A stretch of DNA of 64,000 nucleotides. Source: Triticum aestivum (Eukaryota; Streptophyta; Magnoliopsida; Poales; Poaceae). Below, one piece after another: positions 11,295-22,778 of the stretch. Below the pieces are notes generated by a model. The model ran no database searches, was not told where the DNA came from, and saw only the letters and a list, made by a program, of their open reading frames with translations. The stretch lies in contig NC_057801.1 in the NCBI RefSeq assembly GCF_018294505.1, positions 200,884,538 to 200,948,537 on the forward strand. Reading direction: 5' to 3'. A program made the position numbers and the translations under genes. Position 1 is the first letter of the stretch; every line of letters begins with the position of its first letter.

Positions 11295-12008
11295 CTATCC
11301 TAGAACAGCACCAACAGCATAATCACTAGCATCACACATAATTTCAAAGGGTAAATTCCAATCAGGTGGCTGAACAATAGGTGCAGAAATCAAGGCCTTC
11401 TTAAGTATTTCAAATGCTTCTACACAATCATCATCAAAAACAAAAGGAACATCTTTTTGCAAGAGATTAGTGAGAGGCCTAGAAATTTTAGAGAAGTCTT
11501 TAATAAACATCCTATCGAAACCAACATGACCAAGGAAACTTCTTATACCTTTGATATCTTTAGGACACGACATCTTTTCAATAGCATCTACTTTAGCTTT
11601 ATCAATTTCAATAGCTCTTTTAGAAATTTTATTCCCCAAGACAATACCTTCATTAACCATAAAGTGGCACTTCTCCAAATTCAAGACAAGATTAGTTTCT
11701 TCGCATCTCTGCAAAACTTGATCAAGGTTGCTTAAGCAATCATCAAAAGAAGTTCCGTAAACAGAGAAATCATCCATGAAAACCTCAACAATCTTTTCAT
11801 AGAAGTCAGAGAATATAGCAGACATACATCTTTGAAAGGTAGAAGATGCATTGCATAAACCAAAAGGCATACGTTTGTAAGCAAAAGTACCAAAAGGGCA
11901 AGTAAAAGTGGTCTTTTCCTGATCCTCGTTTGACATAGGTATTTGAGAGATACCAGAATAACCATCTAGAAAGCAAAATGTGTATGTTCGGATAGTCTTT
12001 CTAGCATT
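11295..12008 (-). pseudogene. Reverse transcriptase, downstream part, element 1
   Basis: Contains the core palm motifs FCFLDGYSGISQI, TFTCPFGTFAYKRMPFGLCN, TFQRCM and the catalytic box EVFMDDFSVYG (FMDD variant of YxDD), then CHFMVNEGIVLG and the thumb/connection part to ASDYAVGAVLG. The reading frame is open from the CACTA junction to the TAG at 11295. The piece is separated from the rest of RT by the 1357-bp CACTA insertion, so RT is split between fingers and palm. The motif order and wording fit the Athila lineage. Confidence 0.9.
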
Positions 12009-13365
12009 CACTACTAGGAAAAGGGCTATAGATGGGATGGACACTAATGGCGCATTGTACATGTGGTGCGCCATTACTAAATACTAATGGCGCACCATGT
12101 GTTGGTGCGCCATTAGTAATTTTTTTTAATATTTTCAAAACTATTAATGGCGCACCACGGTGCGCCATTACTAGTTGACATAGTAATGGCGCACCATACC
12201 CACCGTGCGCCATTAGTAGTTTTGGAAAAAAAGTAAAAAAATATTTTTTTTTGTTAGTAATGGCGCACCTGTGGACAGTGTGCCATTACTAGTTTTAACT
12301 AGTAATGGCGCACTTTCCACTGGTGCGCCACTACTAAGTTTTTTCAAAAAAAACTTCACGGAAACTTTCAATTTTTTTTAATTTTTTTTTCAAAACTAGT
12401 AATGGCGCACCACCCCACGGTGCGCCATTACTAACTTGGCTCAACACCGAATGCACCCCCCCCCCCCCGTGGACCGCCTTTTCAGTTTTGAAAAACTAAA
12501 AGAAAATGATGGAAATGTCAAAAAAATAAAAGAAAATAAGTTTCCCATGTGATATGTGGTCTAGTTGTTGGGAAAATTTACAAATATGAATTTCGACTTT
12601 ATTTGCAAAAACTCTTCGGAAATTTGTAAAATGGCCATAACTTTTGCATACGAACTCGGATTAAAAAGTTTTTTATATGAAAAATCATCTACTCGAAAAG
12701 TTACATCCAAATTTAACCGGGGGAACCCCGTTAAACATTTTCAAAATCCCCAAAAACCTAACAGAAAAAAGTTATGGGGCTTTCAAGATCTAGAGGCAAA
12801 AAAATTCAAAAAATTTCAAACTTACTAGTAGCGCATCGTGGATGTGGTGCGCCACTAGTAACACACAAAAAAAATTGGTTTTGAATTTTTTTTTTGATTT
12901 TTTTTCAAAAAATGATACGTAATATGACCGGGAAGTTTGAAATATTTTTCAAAATTTCATCATAGTCATGAACATGAACAAAGTCCTATACATCAACAAG
13001 GTATAATAGGATTGATATGCTAGATATATCAACAAGTGCCTGTGAAGTGAGCTGTTGCTGGGGTTGGATAGAACTCTGAAGTTAAGCGTGCTTGTGCTAG
13101 AGTAGTGTGAGGTGACCTTTCGGGAAGTTTGACCACGGAGTGCGATTTGACCTGAGATTAAGCATATTGACCCGAGATTAAGCCATAGTGACCCGAGATT
13201 AAGAAAAAAACGATTTTTTTTTGAAAAAAAATAAAAAAATTCAAAAAAAAATTACTAATGCGCCATTAGTAAAAAATACTAGTGGCGTGCTACTAATGGC
13301 GCACCAGTAGTGCGCCATTAGTAGGCAAAACTGGTGCGCCATTAGTAGGCTTTTTTCTCGTAGTG
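12009..13365. mobile_element. Non-autonomous CACTA element inside element 1 RT
   Basis: The left end begins CACTACTAGGAAAAGGG and the right end, reversed, begins CACTACGAGAAAAAAG. The 3-bp target duplication ATT is present at 12006-12008 and 13366-13368, as expected for CACTA (En/Spm) transposons. Both subterminal regions carry about twenty copies of a word based on TAATGGCGCACCA and its complement, mostly in head-to-head pairs able to form short hairpins; in En/Spm such repeats bind the element's own TnpA-type protein. No transposase is encoded. The middle is A/T-rich and holds a 5S rRNA-like segment. A C15 run lies near 12455. It must depend on a transposase from elsewhere. Confidence 0.93.
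13069..13130 (+). repeat. 5S rRNA-derived segment within the CACTA element
   Basis: The stretch starts ATAGAACTCTGAAGTTAAGC and continues with GTGCTTG, AGAGTAGT, GGTGACC and CGGGAAGT in the order of plant 5S rRNA's internal promoter half, with about six bases missing before GGTGACC. It is not a whole 5S gene. It is followed to about 13203 by three imperfect copies of GACCCGAGATTAAG. Its ATAGAACTC opening resembles the first LTR of the Cassandra element at 57008, so a Cassandra or 5S-SINE origin is possible. Confidence 0.75.
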
Positions 13366-13368
13366 ATT

Positions 13369-13783
13369 TGATCAATAAAAGGTAGAGGGTAATGATCTTT
13401 TCTAGTGGCTTTATTTAATTTGCAGAAATCAATTACCATCCTATATCCAGTAACAATTCTTTGTGGGATCAATTCATTCTTATCATTAGGAACAACAGTA
13501 ATACCTCCCTTCTTAGGGGCACAATTAACGGGACTTACCCACTGACTATCAGCAATAGGATAAATTATACCTGCCTCCAAAAGCTTTAGTATTTAATTTC
13601 TTGCCACTTCTTTCATCTTAGGATTTAACCGTCGTTGATGATCAACAACTGGTTTAGCATCTTTCTCTAGCTTTATTTTGTGCTGGCATAGAGTGGGACT
13701 AATGCCCTTAAGATCATCAAGAGAATATCCAATAGCGGCACGGTCTTCTTCAGAGTTTTCAATAATTTCTCTTCTTCATGCTC
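13369..13783 (-). pseudogene. Reverse transcriptase, upstream part, element 1
   Basis: Frame 13369-13580 reads GIIYPIADSQWVSPV, CAPKKGGITVV, GYRMVIDFCKLNKATRKDHY and PLPFIDQ, the fingers part of Gypsy RT, and then runs into the CACTA end. The stretch before it (13581-13783) reads pol linker peptides only with frame changes. Joined across the CACTA target site this would continue into the palm motifs at 12008. Confidence 0.85.
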
Positions 13784-14398
13784 TCAAAGGTTAGCACTAA
13801 TAATAACAGGATATATCTTCTTTTCGTCAAGATAAGCATATTTAAGAGAATTAGATAATTGTTTAAGCTCAAACACGGGGTCACCCTTGGGTGGAGGAGG
13901 ATCCCCAAGAATTTCAACAGGCAAATTGTGTTTCAAAATAGGTCCTTGCTTAAAGAATACTTCATCTATTTCCCTTCTTTCATTCATAAACATATTATTT
14001 TCATGGTCTAGCAAGTATTGTTCCGAAGGATCATTAGGAGGTACGGCAATAGAAGCAAGACCAATAATTTCATCCTTACTAGGGAATTCTATATCATGGG
14101 GTTGTCTACAAAATTTAGAGAAATTAAAATCATGAGACATATCCCCAAAACCAACAGTAACAATATCCTTTTCGTAGTCTGTCTTAGCATTAAGAGTATT
14201 CAAGAAGGGTCTACCAAATATAGTGGGACAAAAGTCATCTTGTGGGGAACCAAGAACAAGAAAATTAGTAGGATATTTTATTTTCCCACACAAGACTTCA
14301 ACATCTCTAACAATTCGAACTGGTGAAATAGTATCTATATTGGCAAGCTTAATAGTAACATCAATGCCTTCTATCTTAGCAGGTGCAATATCATGCAT
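13784..14398 (-). pseudogene. Protease C-terminal part and linker, element 1
   Basis: The frame covers the second half of a retropepsin-like domain (GIDVTIKLANIDTISPVRIV, then PTNFLVLGSPQ and PTIFGRPFLNTLNAK, where IFGRPFL is the usual flap/hydrophobic end) followed by a linker toward RT (ILKHNLPVEILGDPPPPKGD). It overlaps the preceding frame, so a frameshift lies near 14371-14398 inside the protease. The protease would process the Gag-Pol polyprotein. Confidence 0.75.
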
Positions 14399-15195
14399 AA
14401 TTTCTTTGTATAATAATGAGGAATTGCACTCACACTAGCACCCATATCACATAAGCCATGATAACAATGATATCCTATTTTAACAGAAACAACATGCATG
14501 CCAACAACAGTTCTATGTTTACCTTTAGTATCGGGTTTAGCAATTCTAGCAGCTTCATCACATAAATAGATAACATGCCCATCAATATTATCGACCAAGA
14601 GATCTTTAACCATAGCAATACTAGGTTCAACTTTAATTTTCTCAGGGGGTGTAGGTGTTCTAGTATTACTCTTACGAACCACAGTTGAAGCTTTAGCATG
14701 ATCCTTTATTCTAACAAGGAAATGTGGTTTCTCAATATAAGCAGTAGGAATAATAGGATCAACATTATAAGTAATAGTGTCTTCTTCAACTTTAATAGGT
14801 TCTACTACTTTAACTTCAATGGGAGGATGATATTTAAACCACTTCTCCTTAGGGAGATCAACATGAGTAGCAAATGATTCACAAAAAGAAGCTACTATCT
14901 TAGAGTCAAGTCCATATTTAGTACTAAACTCACGAAAGCCATCAGTAACCATAAAAGATTTAACACAATCAAACTTAGGGGTTATACCTGACTCCTTACC
15001 TTCGCCGATTTCCCAATCTTCAAAGTTGTGTTTAATTCTTTCCAATAAATCCCATTTGAATTCAATAGTCTTCATCAGAAAAGAACTAGTACAAGAAGTA
15101 TCGAACATGGAGCGATCATTACGAGAAAGACGAGCATAAATTTTTTGAATAATAATTCCTCTTGAGAGCTCATTATTGGGGCATGGATATAACAT
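14371..15195 (-). pseudogene. Gag C-terminal part and protease N-terminal part, element 1
   Basis: The frame starts in the C-terminal gag region (NNELSRGIIIQKIYARLS) and runs through a long charged linker to the start of the protease, where the active-site triplet region reads GLCDMGASVSAIP. As in other Athila-type proteases it has D-x-G-A rather than D-T-G. About 107 bp between this and the gag core read in another frame, containing the gag word QAWGRL. Confidence 0.75.
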
Positions 15196-15302
15196 TGACT
15201 TAAGCCTCCCCCAAGCTTGAGCGATACTTTGTCCTTCATGAGGCCAAACATTATATATATATAATTACGATCACGATGAACCAGATGTATACGATAACAT
15301 TT

Positions 15303-15659
15303 CTAATGAAATTCCAATTTCAATCGGTTGTAGTTCCATGATCCAATATCATCACATAGTCTATACCATTTCAATGCCTTTCCCTTGAAAGATAAAGGGA
15401 AGAACTTCTTCTTTACAACATCCTCGGACATACCTGCAAGCTTAAATAATCCACAAACTTCATCCACATAGATTAGGTGCATATCGGGATGTAATGTTCC
15501 ATCTCCTGTATAGGGATTAGCTAGCAGTTTCTCTATCATACGCGAAGGAATTTCAAAGTAAATATTTTCAGTAGGTTTAGTAGGTTGAGGAGAAAGTCTT
15601 TGCACTTCTGGTCGGGGTGAAGATACCCCGAACAAGCCCCTCAAAGGATTATTTCCCAT
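15303..15659 (-). pseudogene. Gag N-terminal fragment, element 1
   Basis: Begins MGNNPLRGLFGVSS just after the leader and contains the retrotransposon gag signature FFPLSFKGKALKWYRLC, comparable to FPFSLKGDAKTWFNSL in element 2. The frame ends at LKLEFH and the rest of gag reads in another frame. Gag forms the virus-like particle in the cytoplasm. The position, about 80 bp from the primer-binding site, fits the first gene of the element. Confidence 0.8.
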
Positions 15660-15736
15660 AGTAACAAGTGATAGTAAATTTCAGCACACTATATAAATGT
15701 TTCCTTACCAAATTCTACTTACCAAAGGCGCTTCAC

Positions 15737-15754
15737 TCCCCGGCAACAACACCA
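15737..15754 (-). promoter_or_regulatory. Primer-binding site, tRNA-Asp type, decayed
   Basis: The plus strand reads TCCCCGGCAACAACACCA, 15 of 18 identical to the plant tRNA-Asp 3' end TCCCCGGCAACGGCGCCA. All three differences are G to A on this strand, as expected from cytosine deamination. It lies 11 bp from the LTR edge. Confidence 0.85.
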
Positions 15755-15765
15755 AAAAAGATTTT

Positions 15766-17194
15766 TGATTACCCACAAGTATAGGGGATCTATCATAGTC
15801 CTTTCGATAAGTAAGAGTGTCAAACCCTACGAAGAGCAGAAGGAAATGACAAGCGATTTTCAGTAAGGTATTCTGTGCAAGCACTGAAATTATTGGTGAC
15901 AGATAGTTTTGTGATAAGGTAATTCATAATGGGTAACAAGTAACAAAAGTGAAAAAGGTGCAGCAAGGTGGCCCGGTGTAGCAAAGGACAAGCCTAGACG
16001 AACTCTTATATAAAGCGTTCGTTACTTTGATAATTTGATATGTGGGTGGACCGGTGCTTGGGTGCTGCCCTTCCTTGGAGAATCCTCCCACTTATGATTA
16101 ACCCCTCTCGCAAGCATCCACAACTATGAAAGAAGAATTAAGGTAAACCTAACCATAGCATGAAACATATGGATCCAAATCAGCCCCTTATGAAGCAACG
16201 CATAAACTAGGGTTTAAGCTTTTGTCACTCTAGCAACCCATCATCTACTTATTACTTCCCAATGCCTTCCGTAGGCCCAAATCATGGTGAAGTGTCATGT
16301 AGTCGACGTTCACATAACACCACTAGAGGAGAGATAACATACATCTCATCAAAATATCAAACGAATACCAAATTCACATGATTGCTTATAACAAGACTTC
16401 TCCCATGTCCTCAGGAACTAACGTAACTACTCGCAATCATATTCACGTTCATAATCATAGGGTTATTGAATAGCATTAAGGATCTGAACATATGATCTTC
16501 CACCAAATAAACCAACTAGCATCAACTACAAGGAGTAATCAACACTACTAGCAACCCACAGGTACCAATCTGAGGTTTTGAGACAAAGATCGGATACAAG
16601 AGATGAACTAGGGTTTAAGAGGAGATGGTGCTAGTGAAGAAGTTGATTGAGATTGACCCCCTCTCGATGAGAGGATCGATGGTGATGACGATGGTGGTGA
16701 TTTCCCCTCCCTAAGGGATGTTTCCCCGGCAGAACAGCTCCGCCGGAGCCCTAGATTGGTCTTGCATAGGTTCCGCCTCGAGACGGCGGCGCTTCCTCCG
16801 GATTTTTTCCAGGGCAAATTACACCATATAGCAGAAGATGGATGTTGGGGGCCTGCCAGGCGGCCCAAGAGGCAGGGGGCACACCCAGGGGGGTGGGCGT
16901 GCCCTCCACCTTCGTGGATGACTGGTGGCCCCCCTCTGGTGCTTTCTTCGCCCAATATTTTTAATATATTCCAAAACTGATCTTCGTGGAGTTTCAGGAC
17001 TTTTGGAGTGCAGAATAGGTCTATAATATTTGCTCCTTTTCCAGTCCAGAATTCCAGTTGCCGGCATTCTCCCTCTTCATGTAAACCTTATAGAATAAGA
17101 GAGAAAATGCATAAGTATTATGACATAACGTGCAATAACAGCCCATAATGCAACAAATATTGATATAAAAGCATGATGCAAAATGTACATATCA
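15766..17194 (-). repeat. 5' LTR of element 1
   Basis: Plus-strand view starts TGATTACCCACAAGTATAGG and ends ATGTACATATCA, so in element orientation it runs TGATATGT... to ...GGTAATCA. It is homologous throughout to the two solo LTRs downstream. It holds the GC-rich leader block near 16870-16930. Its partner LTR is missing and no target duplication can be checked. Confidence 0.85.
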
Positions 17195-17229
17195 ATCTTC
17201 ATGCTTTGGCAGCCTTGGTCTGAGCTTTT

Positions 17230-17796
17230 TCAGCAATATGGCCTCATCAACAACATCTTCAGCTCTCTCAGGCACTGGGCCTTGTTCTTCTCAATAGCTG
17301 ATATATTTCTTACAGTCTTCCCCTTAGGCTTAGGGGCAGCAGCTGTCTTGGCCTTGGAGGTTGTGGCTACCTTCTGAGGCATAGCATCAGCCATAAGCTT
17401 CTGTTGCTTGGGAGGTGGCTCATCAGCAATTGGTTCCTCCTCTCTCCTCATTCATGTGGGCTTGAACACCACATGGGCAGTCTGCTTCCTCTCTTTCTTC
17501 TTGCTAGCCACTTTGGGCGTAGATTTTCCCTGGCTTGGCTTTGAGCTAGCTGCAATATTTGAACATTTTCTAGGCCTCTCCTTTTGAGCATTTCCATACT
17601 CTTTGGCAGTAACAACATTTTTCTTCTTTGAGGTGACCTCCTCTGGATGGAAGTCTTCATCCTCCTCATCAGAATTTTTCTTCTTCCTAGCCTTGGTGGC
17701 TGCCTTCGGAAAGCTAGGAGAACTCATCTCTCCCTCTTCAAAACTTTCCTCGGGACTAGTGCCTGCCTCCAAGTCAACACTGGCCTCTGCAAACAT
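17230..17796 (-). pseudogene. Basic, lysine-rich ORF remnant
   Basis: The frame begins MFAEASVDLEAGTSPEESFE, is rich in E and S, then alternates acidic (NSDEEDEDFHPEEV) and lysine-rich parts (TSKKKNV, KARKKK, KKKERKQ). After an in-frame TGA at 17452-17454 it continues with MRREEEPIADEPPPKQQK and KAKTAAAPKPKGKTVRN. Composition suggests a nuclear or nucleic-acid-binding protein of a transposable element; no domain is recognisable. A frameshift near the end is likely. It could be an exon of the larger remnant. Confidence 0.45.
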
Positions 17797-18239
17797 ATTC
17801 TGACTGTCCTCGGCGTATGATATGCTGAACTCTGACCCTGTGAAGTAGAATAAGTAGAGTGGAATAGATGAGCATCACAAAACATAGATGATTTTGAAAA
17901 ATTTGAGTTCAAACTTCAGTATTAGGTTTTCATAGAAAGCATTTAGGAATTACCTCTGAAATTCTCGGAAGTATCGAGACATCAACCGAAACTAGGTTAC
18001 ACAATTTTGATCAGACCGAAGTGAAACTTGGTTGCATGAAGTGCACATGGTACTACTAAAAGGCTAACCCGGTCTCATCGATCGGTACTCGTTGGTTTCA
18101 CCGAGATGTACTGAAGTGCAATGGCTGAAGCCAGATTGGTGACTCTGAGTCAGTCCAATTCGGTCACTCGAGATGAGTTCTGCGTAACCCTAAACATAAA
18201 ATTTTCGCTTGAATCTATTTCTACGAGTTCGTTGCCGGA

Positions 18240-19757
18240 TGATGACCCACAAGTATATGGGGTCAATTGCATCCTTTTCAATAAGTAAGAGTGTTGAACC
18301 CAACAAGGGGCAGAAGGAAATGACAAGTGGTTTTCAGCAAGGTAACGTCTGCAAGTGCTAAAATTGTAAGTAGCGGAGTAGTTTGATAGCAAGATAATTT
18401 GTAACGAGCAAGTAACGATAGTAGTAGCAAAAGTGCAGCAAGGTAGCCCAATCCTTTCGAGGCAAAGGACATGCCAAAAAGGTCTCTTATGATAACAAAG
18501 TGTTCTTGAGGGTACACGGGAATTTCATCTAGTCACTTTCATCATGTTGGCTTAATTCGTGTTCTCTACTTTGATAATTTTGTATGTGGGTGGACCGGTG
18601 CTTAGGTGCTGTTCTTACTTGAACAAACCTACTAATTATGATTAACCCTCTCACAAGCATCTGCAACTACGAGATAAGTATTAAGAATAAATTCTAACCA
18701 TAGCATTAAACTTTTGGCTCCAATCGGTCCCTTACGGAATAGCGCATAAACTAGGACTTAAGCTTCTGTCACTCTCGCAACCCATCATCTAATAACTACT
18801 CCACAATGCATTCCCTTAGGCCCAAATATGGTGAATTGTCATGTAGTCGACGTTCACATGACACCACTAAGGGAATCACAACACACATATAATCAAAATA
18901 TCGAACACATATCAAGTTCACAAGATTACTTGCAACATGATTTCTCCCATGACCTCAAGAACAAAAGTAACTACTCACAAATGATAATCATGCTCAAGAT
19001 CATAGGGGTATTAAATAGCATAATGGATCTGAACATATAATCTTCCACCAAATAAACCATATAGTAATCAACTACAAGATGTAATCAACACTACTAGTCA
19101 CCCACAAGCACCAATCTATAGTTCCGGTACAAAGATTGAACACAAGAGATGAACTAGGATTTGAGAGGAGTTGGTGTTGTTGAAGATGTTTATGAAGATA
19201 TCCCTCCCAAATATGGGAGAGTTGTTGGTGATGATGATGATGATGATTTCCCCCTCCGGGAGGGAAGTTCCCCCGGCAAAAATCGCTCCGCCGGAGGGCA
19301 AAAGTGCTCCTGCCCAAGTTCTGCCTCGAGATGGTGGCACTTTGTCCCAAAAGTCCTCTCCTTATTTTTTTCTAGGTCAAAATGACTTATATACCAAAAG
19401 AGGGGCACCGGAGGTGGGCCTGGGTGAGCACAACCCACCGAGGTGCGCTTGGGCTCCCTGGCGTGCCAAGGTCGGTTGTGCCCAGTTGGTGGGCCCCCTC
19501 TGGTACTTATTTGCTCCAATATTCCTCAAATATTCCATAAACTTTCCTCGTAAAGTTTCAACTCATTTGGAGATGTGCAAAATAGGTAGCCTGACGTGGC
19601 TTTTTCAGGTCCAGATTTCCATCTGCCAGAATTCTCCCCCTTTGTGTATACCTTGCATATTATGAGAGAAAAGGCATTAGATACTCCAAAAAGCATTATT
19701 ATATAATAAAACAACATAAATAATAGTAGGAAAACATGATGCAAAGTGGACGTATCA
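18240..19757 (-). repeat. Solo LTR 1, element-1 family
   Basis: Starts TGATGACCCACAAGTATATG and ends GTGGACGTATCA in plus view, flanked on both sides by the 5-bp duplication CCGGA (18235-18239 and 19758-19762). No internal domain is attached, so it is the product of LTR-LTR recombination after insertion. Length 1518 bp. It contains a run of TGATGATGA trinucleotides near 19228. Confidence 0.93.
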
Positions 19758-20752
19758 CCGGATAGGAAATCTTATACGGTGGTAATGTTGATGGTGCAAA
19801 ACTCTAGTGCATTGAATCAGATTGGGAGCACTAGGGGATCAAATCTCACCCTAACTCGATGGAGATCCACTATGGCGGCAAAATCGGTGATGATTTCCAT
19901 TGACGGTGAAGGAATCCGGTAGCAAAGGTGCGCTGGAGACAAGGCGACGATCCGTAGAACAGGAGCAATGACAGCAAAGGGGTCCCATAGTCGTGACGTT
20001 TGAAGTGATTTTCAATGCATGGTCCAAGGTGATATATAGACCCTTTAGCCGTCGGTAGTACCGAACGAAACAACTCGTTCTCACTGAAGTGCATACCTGC
20101 CAGTGATAGAGCTCATTGGTGATTCCGAGAACTTCAGGTTGGTCTTACCGAGATGGAAATAAAGATCAGTCCAAGTGTCAATTGGTGAGACCGAATATGA
20201 GTTAGTTGGTCTTACCGTAAAACACTTAGAAGGTTTTGGAAGTCAGCCCTAATCAGATCGGTGGCTTTGAGTGCTCCTCACCCGGAGGATCCGATAGGAA
20301 CTTGTTCAAGTTTTGTGATATAGAAAGAAAGAATTTGAGATAAGTTGAGATACATAGATAGAGAAGGTCCTTAGGCATTCTTGCGCATCTAATTGGCCAA
20401 ATAAAACCAAAACAATCAAACAACTATTGGATGTCCTTGAATGAGAAAGATGCATTGCAACATGCTCACACAATAAGATAGCAAATGAAGTATGTCAAAC
20501 ATGCACAACAAACTCTAGCAACTGTCAAGCAATGCGCGATGACATAGTCATCTATATATGAATATATTGACTTAGGTGCCAAATGAGAACATTTGATCAT
20601 AGGTCATACTCATCGTTTAAGCACAAGTGGGGTTGCCACTTTTACATAAAGCATTAATGTGTTCACACCATTAGAGTTTCTTTAGCTCAAGTCTTAGAGA
20701 AAAGCTCCCCCTAGATGTGATATCCTCCTGAAGAGGGATGAACTAACCTTGG

Positions 20753-22778
20753 TGTCAGTGTGAAATCCTGCAGACCTCGGGGTAGGGGGTTCGAAGCTGT
20801 GGATCTCGGACCAGTGGTAACAAGAGCAGGGGGAAATGGTGTTTACCCAGGTTCGGGCCCTCTTGATGGAGGTAAAACCCTATGATGACCCACAAGTATA
20901 GGGGATCTATCGTAGTCCTTTCGATAAGTAAGAGTGTCAAACCCAACGAGGAGCAGAAGAAAATGACAAGCGGTATTCAGTAAGGTATTCTCTGCAAGCA
21001 CTGAAATTATCGGTAACAGATAGTTTTGTGATAAGGTAATTCGTAACGGGTAACAAGTAACAAAAGTAAACAAGGTTCAGCAAGGTGGCCCAATCCTTTT
21101 TCTAGCAAAGGACAAGCCTAGATGAACTCTTATATAAAAGCAAAGCACCCCCGGGGACACATGGGAATTATTGTCAAGCTAGTTTTCATCATGCTCATAT
21201 GATTCACGTTCGTTACTTCGATAATTTGATATGTGGGAGGACTGGTGCTTGGGTGTTGTCCTTACTTGGACAAGCCTCCCACTTATGATTAACCCCTCTC
21301 GCAAGCATCTGCAACTACGAAAGAAGAATTAAGGTAGACCTAACCATAGCATGAAACATATGGATCCAAATAAGCCCCTTACAAAGCAACACATAAACTT
21401 GGGTTTAAGCTTCTGTCACTCTAGCAACCCATCATCTACTTATTACTTCCCAATGCCTTCCCTAGGCCCAAATAATGGTGAAGTGTCATGTAGTCGACAT
21501 TCACATAACACCACTAGAGGAGAGACAACATACATCTCATCAAAATATTGAAGTAATACCAAATTCACATGATTACTTATAACAAGACTTCTCCCATGTC
21601 CTCAGGAACAGTCGTAACTACTCACAAAGCATATTCATGTTCATAATCAGAGGAGTATTAATAAGCATTAAGGATCTGAACATATGATCTTCCACCAAAT
21701 AAACCAAGTAGCATCAACTACAAGGAGTAATCAACACTACTAGCAACCCACGGGTACCAATCTAAGGTTTTGAGAGAAAGATCGGATACAAAAGATGAAC
21801 TAGGGTTTGAGAGGAGATGGTGTTGGTGAAGATGTTGATGGAGATTGACCCCCTCTTAATGAGAGGATTGATGGTCATGATGATGGTGATGATTTCCCCC
21901 TCTCGGAGGGATGTTTCCCCGGTAGAACAGCTCCGCGGGAGCCCTAGATTGGTCCTGCCCAGGTTCCGCCTCGAGACGGCGGCGCTTCTTCTCGAAAGCT
22001 TCTCTCTAATTTTTTCCAGGGCAAAAGACACCATATAGCAGAAGATGGGAGTCGGGGGCCTGCCAGGGGGCCCATGAGGTAGGGGCGTGCCCAGGGGGGT
22101 AGGGTGCGCCCTCCACCCTCATGGATGACTGGTGGCCCCCTCTGGTGCTTTCTTCACCCAATATTTTTTATATATTCCAAAACTGATCTCCGTGAAGTTT
22201 CCGGACTTTTGGAGTTATGCAGAATAGGTCTGTAATATTTGCTCCTTTTCCAGTCCAGAGCTCTAGCTGCAGGCATTCTCCCTTCATGTAAACCTTATAA
22301 AATAAGAGAGAAAAGGTATAAGTATTATGTTATAACATGTAATAACAACCCATAATGCAATAAATCTTGATATAAAAGCATGATGGAAAATGGACGTATC
22401 ACCCTACGTCATGCTCTTGTTTATATTGATGAAGATGTATCACGTACAAAGTTGATCTACCTCGAGATCGTAAGTTGTGTTGTACCTCTAAGGCTAGGAG
22501 AATGTAATTGTGATTCGACCCCCTCTATGGGCTAAACCCCTAGGCTTATATACACGCCAGGTAGGGCATCTAGGGTTACATGTTAGGTATCTAGGGAGAT
22601 CACATGAAGGTGGTAGGAGATGTCTTGGAGTATACGTCAAGTCTTCGCCAGGCATAGTCTCGATCTCATCCAGGCGTGCATCTTCCGGAGTCTTTCTTAG
22701 TGAGAGTGTGGGACCACTGGCCCACCCCAAGGACTATGGGCCGAATAGGTTATTACCCCCTAGTCCAGGACACCGTCA
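20753..22778 (-). repeat. 3' LTR of element a, split by a solo LTR
   Basis: Plus view begins TGTCAGTGTGAAATCC and ends GACACCGTCA. Without the solo LTR and one target copy it is about 500 bp. It contains the AGGTTCGGGCCCTCTTGATG stretch common in cereal Gypsy LTRs. The left neighbour bases CTTGG (20748-20752) would be the target copy; the other side is not in the window. Confidence 0.65.
20883..22401 (-). repeat. Solo LTR 2, element-1 family
   Basis: Starts TGATGACCCACAAGTATAGG and ends AATGGACGTATCA in plus view; flanked by a perfect CCCTA duplication (20878-20882 and 22402-22406). Length 1519 bp. It inserted inside the 3' LTR of element a and then lost its internal domain by recombination. 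Confidence 0.95.

Larger units (their letters stand above)
7971..17194 (-). mobile_element. Element 1: Athila-lineage Gypsy retrotransposon, 3' truncated
   Basis: Read on the minus strand the order is 5' LTR, primer-binding site, gag, protease, RT, RNase H, integrase, LTR-like module, accessory ORF and non-coding DNA. Gag-PR-RT-RH-INT order is that of Gypsy elements; the polymerase motifs and the long DNA after integrase fit the Athila lineage. The element stops abruptly near 7971, where the homologous part of element 3 (about 48770) continues for another 1.1 kb to its LTR; the 3' LTR and adjoining DNA are therefore missing. Frameshifts and stops are spread over pol, and a CACTA element sits in RT. 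It is dead as a coding unit, but it is the only member of the element 1/2/3 group in this window with a recognisable polymerase and integrase. Confidence 0.85.
17195..20752 (-). mobile_element. Minus-strand retroelement remnant hosting a solo LTR
   Basis: Sequence on both sides of the solo LTR (up to 18239 and from 19758) belongs together, with the target duplication CCGGA at the join. It carries a basic/acidic ORF remnant at 17230-17796, followed on the minus strand by long low-complexity DNA full of ACCGAGAT- and ACCGAAG-like words. From 19758 to 20752 I see no coding sequence. A Gypsy element with a large accessory ORF and intron-like DNA is the likeliest source; the class is not proven. 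Confidence 0.45.

Noticed and set aside
19171..19665. 164-codon plus-strand frame with methionine run
   Set aside because: Lies inside solo LTR 1; the Met run is the ATG-repeat microsatellite translated.
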